Of a DNA stretch of 50,913 bases, positions 24,849-34,090 are shown piece after piece. The DNA is from Mesobacillus persicus (lineage in GTDB: Bacteria; Bacillota; Bacilli; Bacillales; Cytobacillaceae), in assembly GCF_900109925.1 (NCBI RefSeq), contig NZ_FOBW01000023.1, positions 1 through 50,913 of the forward strand, written 5' to 3'. How positions within the stretch are numbered: the stretch's first letter is position 1; every line of letters starts with the position of its first letter. The notes beneath the pieces were generated by a model. The model ran no database searches, had not been told where the DNA came from, and saw only the letters and a program-made list of their open reading frames with translations. A program made the translations under genes and the position numbers.

Positions 24849-27433
24849 ATATTATCAACAAACTAACTCTTCGCCACCTAAAAGAAAACAAACGGCGATC
24901 ACTTGTTACGATTATTGGCGTCATCATTTCGGTGGCGATGATTTCCGCCGTTGCGACACTTAGTGTATCCTTCTTGGACTTAATGATTAGACAAGACCTT
25001 GCTAGAAATGGTGAATGGCATGTTCAATATAAAAATGTGAATACCAGTCAACTCGAAGCAATCGAAGAGGACTCCGAAACTGAGAAGCTTGCTCTCTCAA
25101 ATGATGGGTACGCTGCCTTAGAAGGCTCGTCTAATAAAAATAAACCGTACGTATATTTTAAAAACTATGACAAAACCGGGATGACCCAGTTCCCGATACA
25201 AGTGAAGGAAGGAAGACTTCCCCTTAGTGACAATGAAGTCGCTATTTCTGAGGAGATTGCCAAAAATGCAAACGTGAACTATAAAATTGGCGATCAACTG
25301 AACTTTGACATTGGCGATCGGTGGAATGAGGCTCAAGGAATCTCCCTTTCCCAAAACGATTCACTGAATAAAGACGAAAGTGGCGCGATTACTGAGGAAC
25401 TGCAAATAGAAGAATCGAAAACCGTTACCATCGTTGGAACGATCGAGCGTCCCACTTGGGAACCTACTTGGTCCCCCGGGTACACCGTTATTGGTTATAT
25501 TGAAAAAGATACGCTAAACGAAACTGACACAGTGGATGCTTTTGTTGTTTTAGATAAAGTCAGGAGTTCGCTCTATGACCATTCCGAAAAAATTGCATCC
25601 GAACAAGGGATAGAAAAAGTCAATTATAATTCGGATTTGCTCCGCTACTACGGAGTGACCGACAATGATAATTTACGCATGACTCTCTTATCCTTATCTG
25701 CAATTATCATGGCCGTGATCATCATAGGTTCGATCGCGTTGATTTATAATGCCTTTGCCATCAGTGTATCAGAACGCGCCAAACACTTAGGGATGCTTTC
25801 GAGCGTTGGGGCGACGAGAAAACAAAAACGGAACTCGGTGTTTTTTGAAGGAGCAGTGATTGGAGCCATTAGTATTCCAATCGGGATCATTGCAGGACTT
25901 GCAGGGATTGCAACAACCTTTGTATTTATCAATGGATTTCTCGCAGGAGCACTTGGCACTACAGAAAAACTAGAACTGGTTGTCACACCTGCCTCAATTC
26001 TTATCGCCTGTGCTATTTCGATTGTGACGATTTTTATTTCGACCTTTGTTCCAGCTCAAAAAGCATCAAAGATTTCCGCCATCGATGCCATTCGCCAAAC
26101 GCATGACATCAAGTTGTCAGGGAAAGCGATAAAAACCTCTAAATTCGTTCGAAAAGTCTTTGGGCTGGAGGCAGAAATCGGCCTTAAAAATGTGAAAAGG
26201 AATAGAAAACGCTACTTAGCCACTGTATTTTCGCTAGTGATTAGCATTGTTCTCTTTTTATCTGTGTCCTTTTTTACCGCCAATCTGAAAAAGTCGCTAG
26301 AAATGTCGCAAAATGACATTAGTTATGATATTCAAATTTCAAGTGACGAACTAGACACAGAGCAAATTGAACGGTATACACAAATGGAACATGTAACCCA
26401 ATCAACCGTCATTAAAGAAGCTCAATTAGAAGCGCTCATTGATAAAGAAGAAGTTTCAAATGAATTAAAAAAGATAATTAACGAAGATGACTCTGTTTTG
26501 GAGGATGGAAAATACCCATATTATATTAGCCTCCAGGGATTAGACGAAGAAAGCTTTAAAGACTATGCGAAACTAGTTGGAGTGGACGCAGCTGATTTTA
26601 ACAAGCAAGATACTCCAACAGCGATTGTGATTGAAACCATTTCTTATCAAGATTATGAAGCTAAAAAGTTTGTTGAAACAAAAGCGATTGAGTCTGAAGT
26701 CGGAAATGAGATTCGCTTATATAATCGGATATTTAGTGATACAAATGAAACGAGCGAGCGAGAATTTGTGAGCAATGTTAAAATAGGTGCCCTAACCGAC
26801 CATGTTCCTATGGGAATCTATACGAATGGGCTTGGAGGCTTAAACATCATTGTCTCTGAAGAAACGATGAAGAACTTGGTTGCTGACCGGGCGAACACCA
26901 ATACCTATGTCTATTTGAACACGAATGACCCAATGGCTACGCAAGAAGCGATCGAGGAAGGCAGCGACTCGAATGTTCATGTATACAATGTCTTCGAGCG
27001 ACGTCAACAGAATGAACAGTTAATTTTGCTCATGTCTGTGTTCATCTATGGGTTTATTACGTTAATTTCACTGATTTCGATTGCCAATATCTTTAATACC
27101 ATTTCAACAAGCATTTCACTGAGAAAACGGGAATTTGCGATGTTGCGTTCAGTAGGAATGACACCAAAAGGCTTTAACAAAATGATTAATTATGAAAGTA
27201 TTTTTTATGGGGTAAAAGCATTGGCCTATGGTTTACCAATCAGCCTTCTCGTCATGTTAGCGATCCATCGTTCTCTTCGCAATACCTTTGAATACGGATT
27301 TACACTTCCGTGGGTAAGTATTTTATTTGTCATTGCAGTTATTTTTATCATTGTAGGTTCTGCAATGTTGTATTCGATTGCTAAAATTAAAAACGAGAAC
27401 ATCATTGATGGCTTGAAACAGGAGAATACTTAA
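24845..27433 (+). CDS. FtsX-family ABC permease, duplicated
   Basis: 862 residues. Helix 1 at about 19-44, large extracellular domain 1 (45-275), helices at about 278-302, 340-365 and 385-405, then a repeat of the same plan: helix about 455-478, extracellular domain 2 (480-720), and three helices about 722-845. This 4+4 duplicated FtsX/MacB layout differs from BceB permeases, which have one extracellular domain and ten helices. Both halves show the FtsX motif before the second helix of each half (ERAKHLGMLSSVGATRKQ, KREFAMLRSVGMTPKG). GTG start overlaps the ATPase stop. It likely exports or removes a membrane-active compound. Confidence 0.92.
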   Translation: MNIINKLTLRHLKENKRRSLVTIIGVIISVAMISAVATLSVSFLDLMIRQDLARNGEWHVQYKNVNTSQLEAIEEDSETEKLALSNDGYAALEGSSNKNKPYVYFKNYDKTGMTQFPIQVKEGRLPLSDNEVAISEEIAKNANVNYKIGDQLNFDIGDRWNEAQGISLSQNDSLNKDESGAITEELQIEESKTVTIVGTIERPTWEPTWSPGYTVIGYIEKDTLNETDTVDAFVVLDKVRSSLYDHSEKIASEQGIEKVNYNSDLLRYYGVTDNDNLRMTLLSLSAIIMAVIIIGSIALIYNAFAISVSERAKHLGMLSSVGATRKQKRNSVFFEGAVIGAISIPIGIIAGLAGIATTFVFINGFLAGALGTTEKLELVVTPASILIACAISIVTIFISTFVPAQKASKISAIDAIRQTHDIKLSGKAIKTSKFVRKVFGLEAEIGLKNVKRNRKRYLATVFSLVISIVLFLSVSFFTANLKKSLEMSQNDISYDIQISSDELDTEQIERYTQMEHVTQSTVIKEAQLEALIDKEEVSNELKKIINEDDSVLEDGKYPYYISLQGLDEESFKDYAKLVGVDAADFNKQDTPTAIVIETISYQDYEAKKFVETKAIESEVGNEIRLYNRIFSDTNETSEREFVSNVKIGALTDHVPMGIYTNGLGGLNIIVSEETMKNLVADRANTNTYVYLNTNDPMATQEAIEEGSDSNVHVYNVFERRQQNEQLILLMSVFIYGFITLISLISIANIFNTISTSISLRKREFAMLRSVGMTPKGFNKMINYESIFYGVKALAYGLPISLLVMLAIHRSLRNTFEYGFTLPWVSILFVIAVIFIIVGSAMLYSIAKIKNENIIDGLKQENT

Positions 27434-27446
27434 GGGTTTTATAAGG

Positions 27447-27496
27447 AAAAAAGGATAGGCCAACAGTGATTATCGCTGCGGGTCTATCCTTTTTTA
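27447..27496. terminator. Terminator of the two-component/ABC unit
   Basis: AAAAAAGGATAG pairs with CTATCCTTTTTT around an internal partly paired loop, 14 nt after the permease stop. Confidence 0.85.
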
Positions 27497-27579
27497 ATAG
27501 CAGTACTCCTTTGAAGATGGAAAGCACAAGCAAATGGGTTTTTTAGAACTAGAAAATTCTGAACTTAAAAAGGGATCCA

Positions 27580-28800
27580 TTAGGACCCCAATTTATACGT
27601 TAAGATTCTTCTCACTGATTCATCAATTCGCTCTTCGGTTAGCTTGTTTGTTTCGACCGCCTCTCGAATGCCATCGATGACTTGCTTTTGACTTTCAAAT
27701 GTATGGCAAACAAGTAGTACATCATTCCCCGCCGCTACCGCGCTATAGCCTAAATCCTTGTAGGTAAAGTACTTATTTACTGCCCCCATTTCGAGGTCAT
27801 CGGTAACGACCAGTCCTTTGTATCCCAGTTTTTCTCGTAAGAGTTCTTTGATGATTACCGGAGAAATACTTGCTGGGTTCTTCTTATCATAGGCTGGATA
27901 TTTAATATGGGTGACCATCACAAAAAACTGTTGATGATCAATTTCCTCAATGTTTTTTTTAAAAGGATAGATATCCTTGTTTTCAAGATCTAACTGATCC
28001 GCATCAACAGAAGAGCTTTCAAAATGGGGATCAATTTCACTACGGCCATGCCCAGGAAAATGCTTCAGCGTTGCCGTAATCCCCGCATCATTTAATCCTT
28101 TGATGGCTTCGCTACCAAAACGCTCCGCTTTCTTCGGGTCCATACCAAATGAGCGGTTATCTGTTGCCGATAAATCGAGGACTGGAGCATAGTTAACGGT
28201 AATTCCCATCTCCTTTAGTTCGTTCCCTGTTCGGAGATTCGTTTTGTAGACAGCTACTTTTTCTCCTAATTCTTGTTGAGATGGCTTTGGCGCGAGCTTG
28301 TGTTTCATACGAACAATCTGTCCACCCTCTTGGTCGACACTAATCATTAACGGGATCTTTAGTTTATTGTTTATCGATAGCTTTTGCAGATTCCTCGTTA
28401 ATTGAGCTACTTGATGAGGAGATTCCATATTTCGATCGTACAAGATGACGCCGCCAACCTTATACTTTTCAATCATCGTTTGAATATGAGAATCAACCTG
28501 TTTGCTCGGAAAGCCTACGACGACGAGTTGCCCAATTTTCTCTTCAAGGGTCATCTTAGCAATCAGTTCATTCACTCGAGTCTCAATACTGTTCTGCTCT
28601 TTTGATAAAATAACAGTCTCCAGAGACTCTTCCTTAGCGACAGACTGTTTTTCTATCAGATTGGTTTCTGACGATGTTGCTACTTCTGTTTCGTCCTGCT
28701 CTTTCTCCGTTGAAGGCTGTCGTTGAAATTCGCTGCATCCAGCTAGTAGAATCACAATCAATATCCATAAAGGAATAAGAGAAATAAAAATCCGGTTCAT
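27580..28800 (-). CDS. nagZ: Glycoside hydrolase family 3 lipoprotein (NagZ-like)
   Basis: 406 residues. Signal peptide with lipobox LLAGC (Cys22) predicts a lipid-anchored, cell-surface enzyme. The GH3 NagZ barrel shows VDQEGGQIVRM, YAPVLDL, KHFPGHG (246-252) with the Asp257-x-His259 acid/base dyad of NagZ enzymes, and the nucleophile Asp334 in VVTDDLEMGA. It should release N-acetylglucosamine from muropeptides during wall turnover. It lacks the C-terminal domain of the longer B. subtilis NagZ. ATG 28800 has AAAGGA 9 nt upstream; the longer frame would bury the signal peptide. Confidence 0.85.
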   Translation of the reverse strand: MNRIFISLIPLWILIVILLAGCSEFQRQPSTEKEQDETEVATSSETNLIEKQSVAKEESLETVILSKEQNSIETRVNELIAKMTLEEKIGQLVVVGFPSKQVDSHIQTMIEKYKVGGVILYDRNMESPHQVAQLTRNLQKLSINNKLKIPLMISVDQEGGQIVRMKHKLAPKPSQQELGEKVAVYKTNLRTGNELKEMGITVNYAPVLDLSATDNRSFGMDPKKAERFGSEAIKGLNDAGITATLKHFPGHGRSEIDPHFESSSVDADQLDLENKDIYPFKKNIEEIDHQQFFVMVTHIKYPAYDKKNPASISPVIIKELLREKLGYKGLVVTDDLEMGAVNKYFTYKDLGYSAVAAGNDVLLVCHTFESQKQVIDGIREAVETNKLTEERIDESVRRILTYKLGS

Positions 28801-28983
28801 TCGATAGGGTCCTTTCATTATTCCGGTCAGAGTAAACCATTTGGATAAATCAGTATCTTTACAGTTTGGGTTAGACAGGAATAATCTATACAGTCCAATT
28901 GAATGATACAAAAAGACTCATTGGTTTAAACCAATGAGCCGCTCTCTCCAAAACAGAATGATCGGGACAATCCCTTTCTCTCC

Positions 28984-31074
28984 CTAATTTCTCACGCCTA
29001 TCAAACTAATCTTTCCTTCAACTAAATCCTTATTACTACTACTCGTTCCAATAAAGACTTCGTAGTCCATTTCTTCAAGTTCCCAGTTATTTGTATCTGG
29101 GTTAAACCATTTGATTTTTTCAAGAGGACAAGTCACCGTTACTTCTTGCTTATCGCCTGGTGAAAGGTTCACTCTTTCAAACCCACGTAAGACCTTGACA
29201 GGACGATCAATTTTCGAATTCTTATACCCAACGTAAAGTTGGACCACTTCGGCACCTTCCATGTCTCCGGTGTTTTCAACTTCGCAGGTAGCAACGATTT
29301 GATCCTTTTCAACATGGAAGGAAGCGTTTGAAACATCAAAACTTGTATAAGATAAGCCAAAACCAAATGGTAACGAAGGCTCTACTCCTTCTTTCTCTAA
29401 TTTGGTATAGCCATGATAATACTCGTAAGTAATTTCCGTCGCATCCCAATCGGTTGCTGGAAGATGATCTTCTTGTGTTGGCAACACGAATGGCAATTTC
29501 CCGCTCGGATTCACATCACCGAACAGGGTCTTCGCTAGCGCTGTTCCGCCTTCCATGCCAGGATAGTAAGCCATAAGAATCGCAGACACATCAAGCTTCC
29601 ACTCTTCGATCATGATCATGTTTCCACCAATAAGAACCACTGCGGAGTTTTTATTTTCTGGACCTACCGCTTGAATGAGTTGGATTTCGTCTTCATGAAG
29701 TCCTAAAGAAGTTCTACGGTCACCTCCAGCACCAAAGCCAGCATCGCCATCCCCTAAGGCATCGCCATCTCCATCCGGATTATTGATGAACTCTCCTTCA
29801 TCGTCATGACTGTATCCGACCACAAAAATCACCGCATCGGCCGATTTAGCCAATTCTTTCGCTTTTTCTAGATCGGAACCATCTTCAAAGACAACCTCTG
29901 CAGTAGGAAGTAGTTTTTTGATTCCCTCTAATGGAGTGACGATATAATCTGGGAATACACGGCTTGATCCATGGTCACCAATATTTCCTTTGTTTCCAAG
30001 CTTGCCGATGACAGCAATTTTTTTCGTTTCTGTTTTAGAAAATGGCAACACCTGATCATTGTTTTGCATTAGTGTCATCGATTTTTCAGCTGCTTCTAGA
30101 GCTAAGGCAATATGTTCCTTGTTTCCAATTAAATCTTTGCTGTACTCTTTATCATCTGCCTCGGTAAAAGCAAGAATAGTACGCACAATCCTTAATGCCG
30201 CAGCATCGATTTTCTCTTCGGCTACTTTCCCCGCTTTGACTGCTTCAACGAGGTTATCTCCGAAAAATTTCGTATGGCACATTTCAATATCCATTCCGCC
30301 ATTTGCGGCTTCGACAGTATCTTTTACTCCCCAGATGAAGTCACTAATAACAAAGCCATCAAAATCCCATTCTTCTTTTAACACTTGATTTAAAAGATAG
30401 TCGCTATGTCCACAATATGTACCGTCGTACAAATTATAAGCGCTCATGATACTAGCTGCACCCGCATCAACACAATCCTTAAAGTGGGCTAGATATACTT
30501 CACGTTCGGTTCGTTTATCTGCTTGAACACTGACTTTAAATCGAGCATTTTCCATGCTATTAAACGCGTAATGTTTGACGCATGCGATTACATTTTCTTC
30601 CTGGACTCCCTTCACTAGTGCCGAGCCAAGCGCACCTAAATGGAACGAATCCTCACCATAAACTTCCTGACTTCTGCCCCAACCCGGATTGCGCGGGAGG
30701 TTGATACACACACCGCCAAAAAGGTTTCCACCATGAGCGCGAATTTCTTTCCCAATCGCTATTCCAATCCGTTCCTCTAAATCTTTATCAAAGGTTGCTC
30801 CCCTAGACATAGATACTGGAAAACAAGTGCTGCTTCCTGATACAACCCCGCGAGGACCGTCGACAAACTTCATTTCAGGTACACCTAATCGATCGTTTCC
30901 TCCTGCAGGGTATGGATACCAGTTATAATGGTGACCTTTTGCAATATCGGCCATCAATTGTTCAAACGGCATCTTCCCGCTCATTAAATTCACTTTTTCT
31001 TCTAAAGACATTTGGTTGACAATCTCTTGCGCCTTTTTCGTGTAAGTTAAACGGTCCTGTTTTGTAACTGTCAC
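28984..31074 (-). CDS. Glycoside hydrolase family 3 beta-glucosidase-type enzyme
   Basis: 696 residues, no signal peptide, hence cytoplasmic. N-terminal GH3 barrel with CVKHYAFNSMENAR (about 165-178) and the nucleophile Asp245 in FVISDFIWGV, then the second GH3 domain (NKEHIALALEAAEKSMTLMQN, IGGNMIMIEEW) and a C-terminal fibronectin-III-like domain after LPFGFGLSYTSF. The set fits beta-glucosidase or beta-xylosidase; the xyl genes nearby make xylo-oligosaccharides plausible but not shown. GTG 31074 has AAGGGGA 8 nt upstream. A cre-like site precedes it. Confidence 0.88.
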   Translation of the reverse strand: MTVTKQDRLTYTKKAQEIVNQMSLEEKVNLMSGKMPFEQLMADIAKGHHYNWYPYPAGGNDRLGVPEMKFVDGPRGVVSGSSTCFPVSMSRGATFDKDLEERIGIAIGKEIRAHGGNLFGGVCINLPRNPGWGRSQEVYGEDSFHLGALGSALVKGVQEENVIACVKHYAFNSMENARFKVSVQADKRTEREVYLAHFKDCVDAGAASIMSAYNLYDGTYCGHSDYLLNQVLKEEWDFDGFVISDFIWGVKDTVEAANGGMDIEMCHTKFFGDNLVEAVKAGKVAEEKIDAAALRIVRTILAFTEADDKEYSKDLIGNKEHIALALEAAEKSMTLMQNNDQVLPFSKTETKKIAVIGKLGNKGNIGDHGSSRVFPDYIVTPLEGIKKLLPTAEVVFEDGSDLEKAKELAKSADAVIFVVGYSHDDEGEFINNPDGDGDALGDGDAGFGAGGDRRTSLGLHEDEIQLIQAVGPENKNSAVVLIGGNMIMIEEWKLDVSAILMAYYPGMEGGTALAKTLFGDVNPSGKLPFVLPTQEDHLPATDWDATEITYEYYHGYTKLEKEGVEPSLPFGFGLSYTSFDVSNASFHVEKDQIVATCEVENTGDMEGAEVVQLYVGYKNSKIDRPVKVLRGFERVNLSPGDKQEVTVTCPLEKIKWFNPDTNNWELEEMDYEVFIGTSSSNKDLVEGKISLIGVRN

Positions 31075-31100
31075 AGTACATTTCCCCTTTATAAAAAAAT

Positions 31101-31114
31101 AGTAAACGTTTACA
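31101..31114 (-). promoter_or_regulatory. cre-like CcpA site
   Basis: On the minus strand TGTAAACGTTTACT matches the cre consensus TGWNANCGNTNWCA at 13 of 14 positions and contains the perfect palindrome GTAAACGTTTAC. It lies 27 nt upstream of the GH3 start codon, a repressing position. A LacI-family operator is the alternative. Confidence 0.75.
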
Positions 31115-31267
31115 TTAGTTTGTCTAATGGAAAAACAAAGTTGCTATCTCTATTATATTAGGAATTTAGGGTCTTTAAAAGAGGGAAAAATAATAATTCC
31201 TTGCTTGGCATGCTTAACTCAGCCGCTGCAATCTGTTCATTACCCAATAGCAGCAATATCAACATAT

Positions 31268-31304
31268 AAAAAGGTCCCGAATCCAAACAGGATTCGGGAC
31301 CTTT
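31268..31304 (-). terminator. Terminator of YjcZ pair 1
   Basis: AAGGTCCCGAATCC pairs with GGATTCGGGACCTT, followed by T residues on the minus strand. The same hairpin core (CCCGAATCC/GGATTCGGG) ends pairs 2 and 3. Confidence 0.85.
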
Positions 31305-31324
31305 GGAAGCACGGGAACCGTCCC
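31305..31324 (-). repeat. Dispersed 20-bp element by YjcZ pair 1
   Basis: On the minus strand GGGACGGTTCCCGTGCTTCC, lying between the YjcZ stop (6 nt away) and the terminator. Confidence 0.8.
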
Positions 31325-31330
31325 CTTGCT

Positions 31331-31465
31331 TTATGCCCAAGTTGCGCCGATGATGATTAGAAGGATAAACAATACGACGATTAGCGCAAAGCCTCCGCCT
31401 GCTTGGTATCCGCCGTAGCCATATCCACCGTATCCACAGCCGTGACCATATCCATATCCGAACAT
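31331..31465 (-). CDS. YjcZ-family sporulation micro-protein 1a
   Basis: 44 residues: a Gly/Tyr-rich head ([19 protein letters not shown]) and a hydrophobic tail [19 protein letters not shown], the YjcZ family pattern of a tail-anchored peptide made during sporulation. It is too short for most gene callers. It is the second gene of a pair, 45 nt after the 31-residue gene. ATG is preceded by AGGAGGAA. Role within the family is not established. Confidence 0.85.
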   Translation of the reverse strand: MFGYGYGHGCGYGGYGYGGYQAGGGFALIVVLFILLIIIGATWA

Positions 31466-31510
31466 AATGATTCCTCCTTAAATTTTTTATTTATATCAAT
31501 TTATTTTATT

Positions 31511-31606
31511 TTAGTATCCAAACCCCACGTAAGATGCTCCTACAATGATTAGGAGAATAAACAATACGACGATTAAGGCAAAGCCTCCTCCTGCGTATCC
31601 ACTCAT
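31511..31606 (-). CDS. YjcZ-family sporulation micro-protein 1b
   Basis: 31 residues: short head MSGYAGGG, hydrophobic segment [17 protein letters not shown] and tail YVGFGY. First gene of pair 1, with AAGGAGGTG before the ATG and a sigma-K-like promoter just upstream. Confidence 0.85.
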   Translation of the reverse strand: MSGYAGGGFALIVVLFILLIIVGASYVGFGY

Positions 31607-31634
31607 GAACAACACCTCCTTGTTCATTTGTTAT

Positions 31635-31662
31635 TACTATATGAGCTTTTGACTTTTTTGGA
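31635..31662 (-). promoter_or_regulatory. Sigma-K-like promoter, YjcZ pair 1
   Basis: On the minus strand CATATAGTA fits the sigma-K -10 consensus CATANNNTA. The -35 position shows CC in place of the AC seen in pairs 2 and 3. The wider block (GGGCATTTGCCATTCC ... GCTCATATAGTAATAACAAATG) is conserved upstream of all three pairs. Confidence 0.55.
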
Positions 31663-31665
31663 ATG

Positions 31666-31893
31666 GCAAATGCCCATTTTTTCTAAAAATGGGCTAATGC
31701 ACGTAGGCCACCATCCTGATACCTTCTTAATACGTAATATAATGTTAAAAACTAACAGTTAATCAATTATATGACCAAACCAGCTAAGAGGTTTAGGCGT
31801 ATGACCCTAACACCGTATAAATATTTAACTTGTTTCGCAAATGGTGAAAAGGTCTATTTTTCCAACTGACAAACTCCATTCTTATCATCAAAC
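31666..31893. other. Intergenic region between divergent small sporulation genes
   Basis: It contains a short hairpin (AATGCCCATTTTTTCTAAAAATGGGC) close to the YjcZ promoter and no gene that I can support. Parts (TTTAGGCGTATGACCC) resemble 34560-34580, ahead of pair 2, so the duplicated cassette extends into it. Confidence 0.4.
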
Positions 31894-31902
31894 CATAAGC
31901 TA
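31894..31902 (+). promoter_or_regulatory. Candidate sigma-K -10 box
   Basis: CATAAGCTA fits CATANNNTA and lies 27 nt before the start of the 78-residue gene. The expected AC at -35 is not at the standard spacing, so support is partial. Confidence 0.35.
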
Positions 31903-31929
31903 TTTCATCGAAGACAAGGAGGTTGTTTA

Positions 31930-32166
31930 ATGTATACAATCATAACTGGCATCAATGGTGGGGTTACCTACCATGGATTTCCCCCACCAGCGTTTGGTGC
32001 ATGGAACCAGCAGATTCTAGGAGTACATCCGCAATATTATAATATTGGAGGAACTCACTACAACATACAATCACTAACTGGGGTTCCCCAGTTCCCCCAG
32101 GCTTTTCCATCTACGGTTGCTGGTACAACCGTGCCTTTTAGATGCGATTACAAAAGTTTCTTTTAA
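31930..32166 (+). CDS. Small protein, probable sporulation/coat-type
   Basis: 78 residues, rich in Gly, Pro, Tyr, Asn and aromatic residues (GVTYHGFPPPAFGAWNQQIL, HPQYYNIGGTHYNIQSL), one Cys near the C-terminus, no membrane helix. The composition is like small spore coat or crust proteins, though I do not recognise a family. ATG has AAGGAGG 8 nt upstream. Its neighbours and a sigma-K-like box suggest late mother-cell expression. Confidence 0.6.
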   Translation: MYTIITGINGGVTYHGFPPPAFGAWNQQILGVHPQYYNIGGTHYNIQSLTGVPQFPQAFPSTVAGTTVPFRCDYKSFF

Positions 32167-32274
32167 TCCTAGCAAATATTTACCGAGCCCCAACAAAACC
32201 CTTTGTTTGCTGGTTAGCCATAAGTTTTTTTCTTTTCTACGGAACATACTAACGATAGAAAGGAGGAAGAAACA

Positions 32275-32430
32275 ATGGCCAATCAAGATAGATCAAGAAG
32301 AAATACTTCCCGAAACAGAGGGTTCAATGAAGAAATGAGCATGGAACAACTAGCAAAAAAAGCACTTGCTGAAACGATTCGAGATGGAGGAGCGTTTGCT
32401 CGAGAAAACTCTGACGCTTTCAAAAAATAA
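32275..32430 (+). CDS. Small charged protein, unknown
   Basis: 51 residues, highly polar: a basic head (NQDRSRRNTSRNRG) then an amphipathic helical region (EEMSMEQLAKKALAETIRDGG) and FARENSDAFKK. AAAGGAGGA lies 6 nt upstream, a strong site. Size, charge and place among sporulation genes recall small acid-soluble spore proteins, but the alpha/beta or Tlp signatures are not there. A terminator follows directly. Confidence 0.65.
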   Translation: MANQDRSRRNTSRNRGFNEEMSMEQLAKKALAETIRDGGAFARENSDAFKK

Positions 32431-32500
32431 GGGAGATGGCAGCCAATTTATGGCTGTCACCTCCCTTACTAAAAAAACTCCTCATGGATGTGAGGAGTTA
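32431..32500. terminator. Two terminators between convergent genes
   Basis: Hairpin one, 32431-32465, pairs GGGAGATGGCAGCC with GGCTGTCACCTCCC. Hairpin two, 32477-32500, pairs AACTCCTCA with TGAGGAGTT and serves the minus-strand STAS gene. Confidence 0.85.
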
Positions 32501-32995
32501 GAGGTCTGAATTCACTTCTGTAATCGCTAGACCCTTTTTCTTCAAAAGAAATTCTAAAGCTGTTTTAAAATTAGAGAATGCATTGATTTCATTCACCAAG
32601 CTAAGTCCCGATTGAACCATCACTCTGGCGAACTGTGGGGCAAAACCGACAACAAGTACATCAACCCCCATTAGATTTAACGCGGCTATCAAGTCTTTTA
32701 GGTATTGCCCTAAAACCTGCAAATCCTCAACATTGTCCATTGATATCGCTGTAAAATCAATGATTGCGGAATCTGTCGGCGTACTACCAGCATAATCCAA
32801 AATTTTAGGGATGAACATTTGAAACCGCTCCGATGATAACACTCCTGCAAATGGGACTAACAGGGTGTTTGGAACAACAGATGGGATAATTGGTAAAGGA
32901 GCTTGTTCTATTTGCTCTTCTAATTCGACTACCCTCTTCTTTAGACTTTTAATTGTATCCTGCATGGATTCCATTTCAGCTAAATTCTTTTCCAT
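32498..32995 (-). CDS. STAS-domain protein, RsbR-like
   Basis: About 165 residues. A coiled-coil head (ESMQDTIKSLKKRVVELEEQIEQAPLP) leads into a STAS domain (PIIPSVVPNTLLVPFAGVLSSERFQMFIPKILDYA, AIIDFTAISMDNVEDL, LMGVDVLVVGFAPQFARVMVQSGL), as in RsbR/RsbS stressosome subunits. The N-terminal haem or globin-like sensor domain of full RsbR is absent, so it is a short paralogue. ATG 32995 has GAGGGG 5 nt upstream; the ATG at 33007 lies inside that site. No rsb genes are near. Confidence 0.8.
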   Translation of the reverse strand: MEKNLAEMESMQDTIKSLKKRVVELEEQIEQAPLPIIPSVVPNTLLVPFAGVLSSERFQMFIPKILDYAGSTPTDSAIIDFTAISMDNVEDLQVLGQYLKDLIAALNLMGVDVLVVGFAPQFARVMVQSGLSLVNEINAFSNFKTALEFLLKKKGLAITEVNSDL

Positions 32996-33180
32996 AAGAC
33001 CCCTCATTGTTAGTTAGGATAGATAACTAGATAAATAGATAACTAGTATTATATAACCATTTTAACAATATAAGAAAGCAGCTGACAGTACTTTTTACTC
33101 AATTCTTACAAAAGTACCTAAACAAATACAAATACTGCAATAAAAGCTAAGCGTATAACAGCACTTATGGATGAACCTAG

Positions 33181-33894
33181 TTAGATTTTAACAGTGGCAT
33201 CCGTTTCCTCAGGTATCTTTTTTGTAAATAAAAACGCACGCAAGTCAATGATGATGTGAAGAAGGATCGGAAAGAGAAGCGATCCTGTTGATAAATAGAC
33301 CCTTGCCATGGCATAGCCGACGATTCCTGTTAATAGAAACCCTTTCCATCCTTGATAAATATGCGCAAAACCAAAAATCACGGCAGAAATGAGCACGATA
33401 TACGCTGGTGGGATATCAAATGGTAACTTTGAAAGATACTCAATTACAAACCCCCGATAAATAATTTCCTCACAAACCCCTGCCGTAATCGCTGCAAGGA
33501 CTGACCATTTCCGCTCCAATTTCGTAGTTGGCAACATATAATCAATTTCACCAATTTGGCTGTTTTGATATTTTCTATAAAAAGGGATTTTCATAAGTAC
33601 AAAAACAACCGCCAAAACCCCCACTAAAAAACCAACAATCATTCCTAAATTTTCGGAAATGTTTTGATTGGGCAGCATTAAGCCAATATCTCTAAACGTG
33701 GAGGCGGACACCAGCACAAACAACAGAATAAAGGCCACGACAATCCATTCTGAATAGATAGCAAACTTGTAATAAAATAATCTCGATTGCGAATCCTTTT
33801 TCTCTTTCAATGGTTTTGTGTACTTTAGATCTAAAAACGGATAAATAAAGATAAGAAAAATTAATAATAAAGAACCGAAAATGATGATTGCCAA
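33181..33894 (-). CDS. CPBP family intramembrane metalloprotease
   Basis: 237 residues with about seven membrane helices. The Abi/CPBP motifs are intact: CEEIIYRGF (Glu-Glu-x-x-x-Arg, motif 1, about 142-150) and FGFAHIYQG (motif 2 His, about 175-183), with a later HIIIDL third motif. The family includes CAAX prenyl-type proteases and bacteriocin-immunity proteins; substrate here is unknown. It starts at TTG 33894, with AAGGAGG 9 nt upstream. Confidence 0.88.
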   Translation of the reverse strand: MAIIIFGSLLLIFLIFIYPFLDLKYTKPLKEKKDSQSRLFYYKFAIYSEWIVVAFILLFVLVSASTFRDIGLMLPNQNISENLGMIVGFLVGVLAVVFVLMKIPFYRKYQNSQIGEIDYMLPTTKLERKWSVLAAITAGVCEEIIYRGFVIEYLSKLPFDIPPAYIVLISAVIFGFAHIYQGWKGFLLTGIVGYAMARVYLSTGSLLFPILLHIIIDLRAFLFTKKIPEETDATVKI

Positions 33895-34055
33895 TTCCTA
33901 TTTCCTCCTTTTTAAGGAAAATTATCTCATATTTTGGAATTATGTACATATTTTTCAAAAAAATTTCGTACTAGAGTCCCATCCTGGGGCTAGGCGCTGA
34001 AGCTGTTACCGAGAACGGCACATTGTCCATCCTCCATAACCTTTTATAACTATAA

Positions 34056-34087
34056 AAAATCCCGAATCCAACTGGATTCGGGATTTT
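34056..34087 (-). terminator. Terminator of YjcZ pair 2
   Basis: AAAATCCCGAATCC pairs with GGATTCGGGATTTT around a 4-nt loop. Confidence 0.85.
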
Positions 34088-34090
34088 CTG

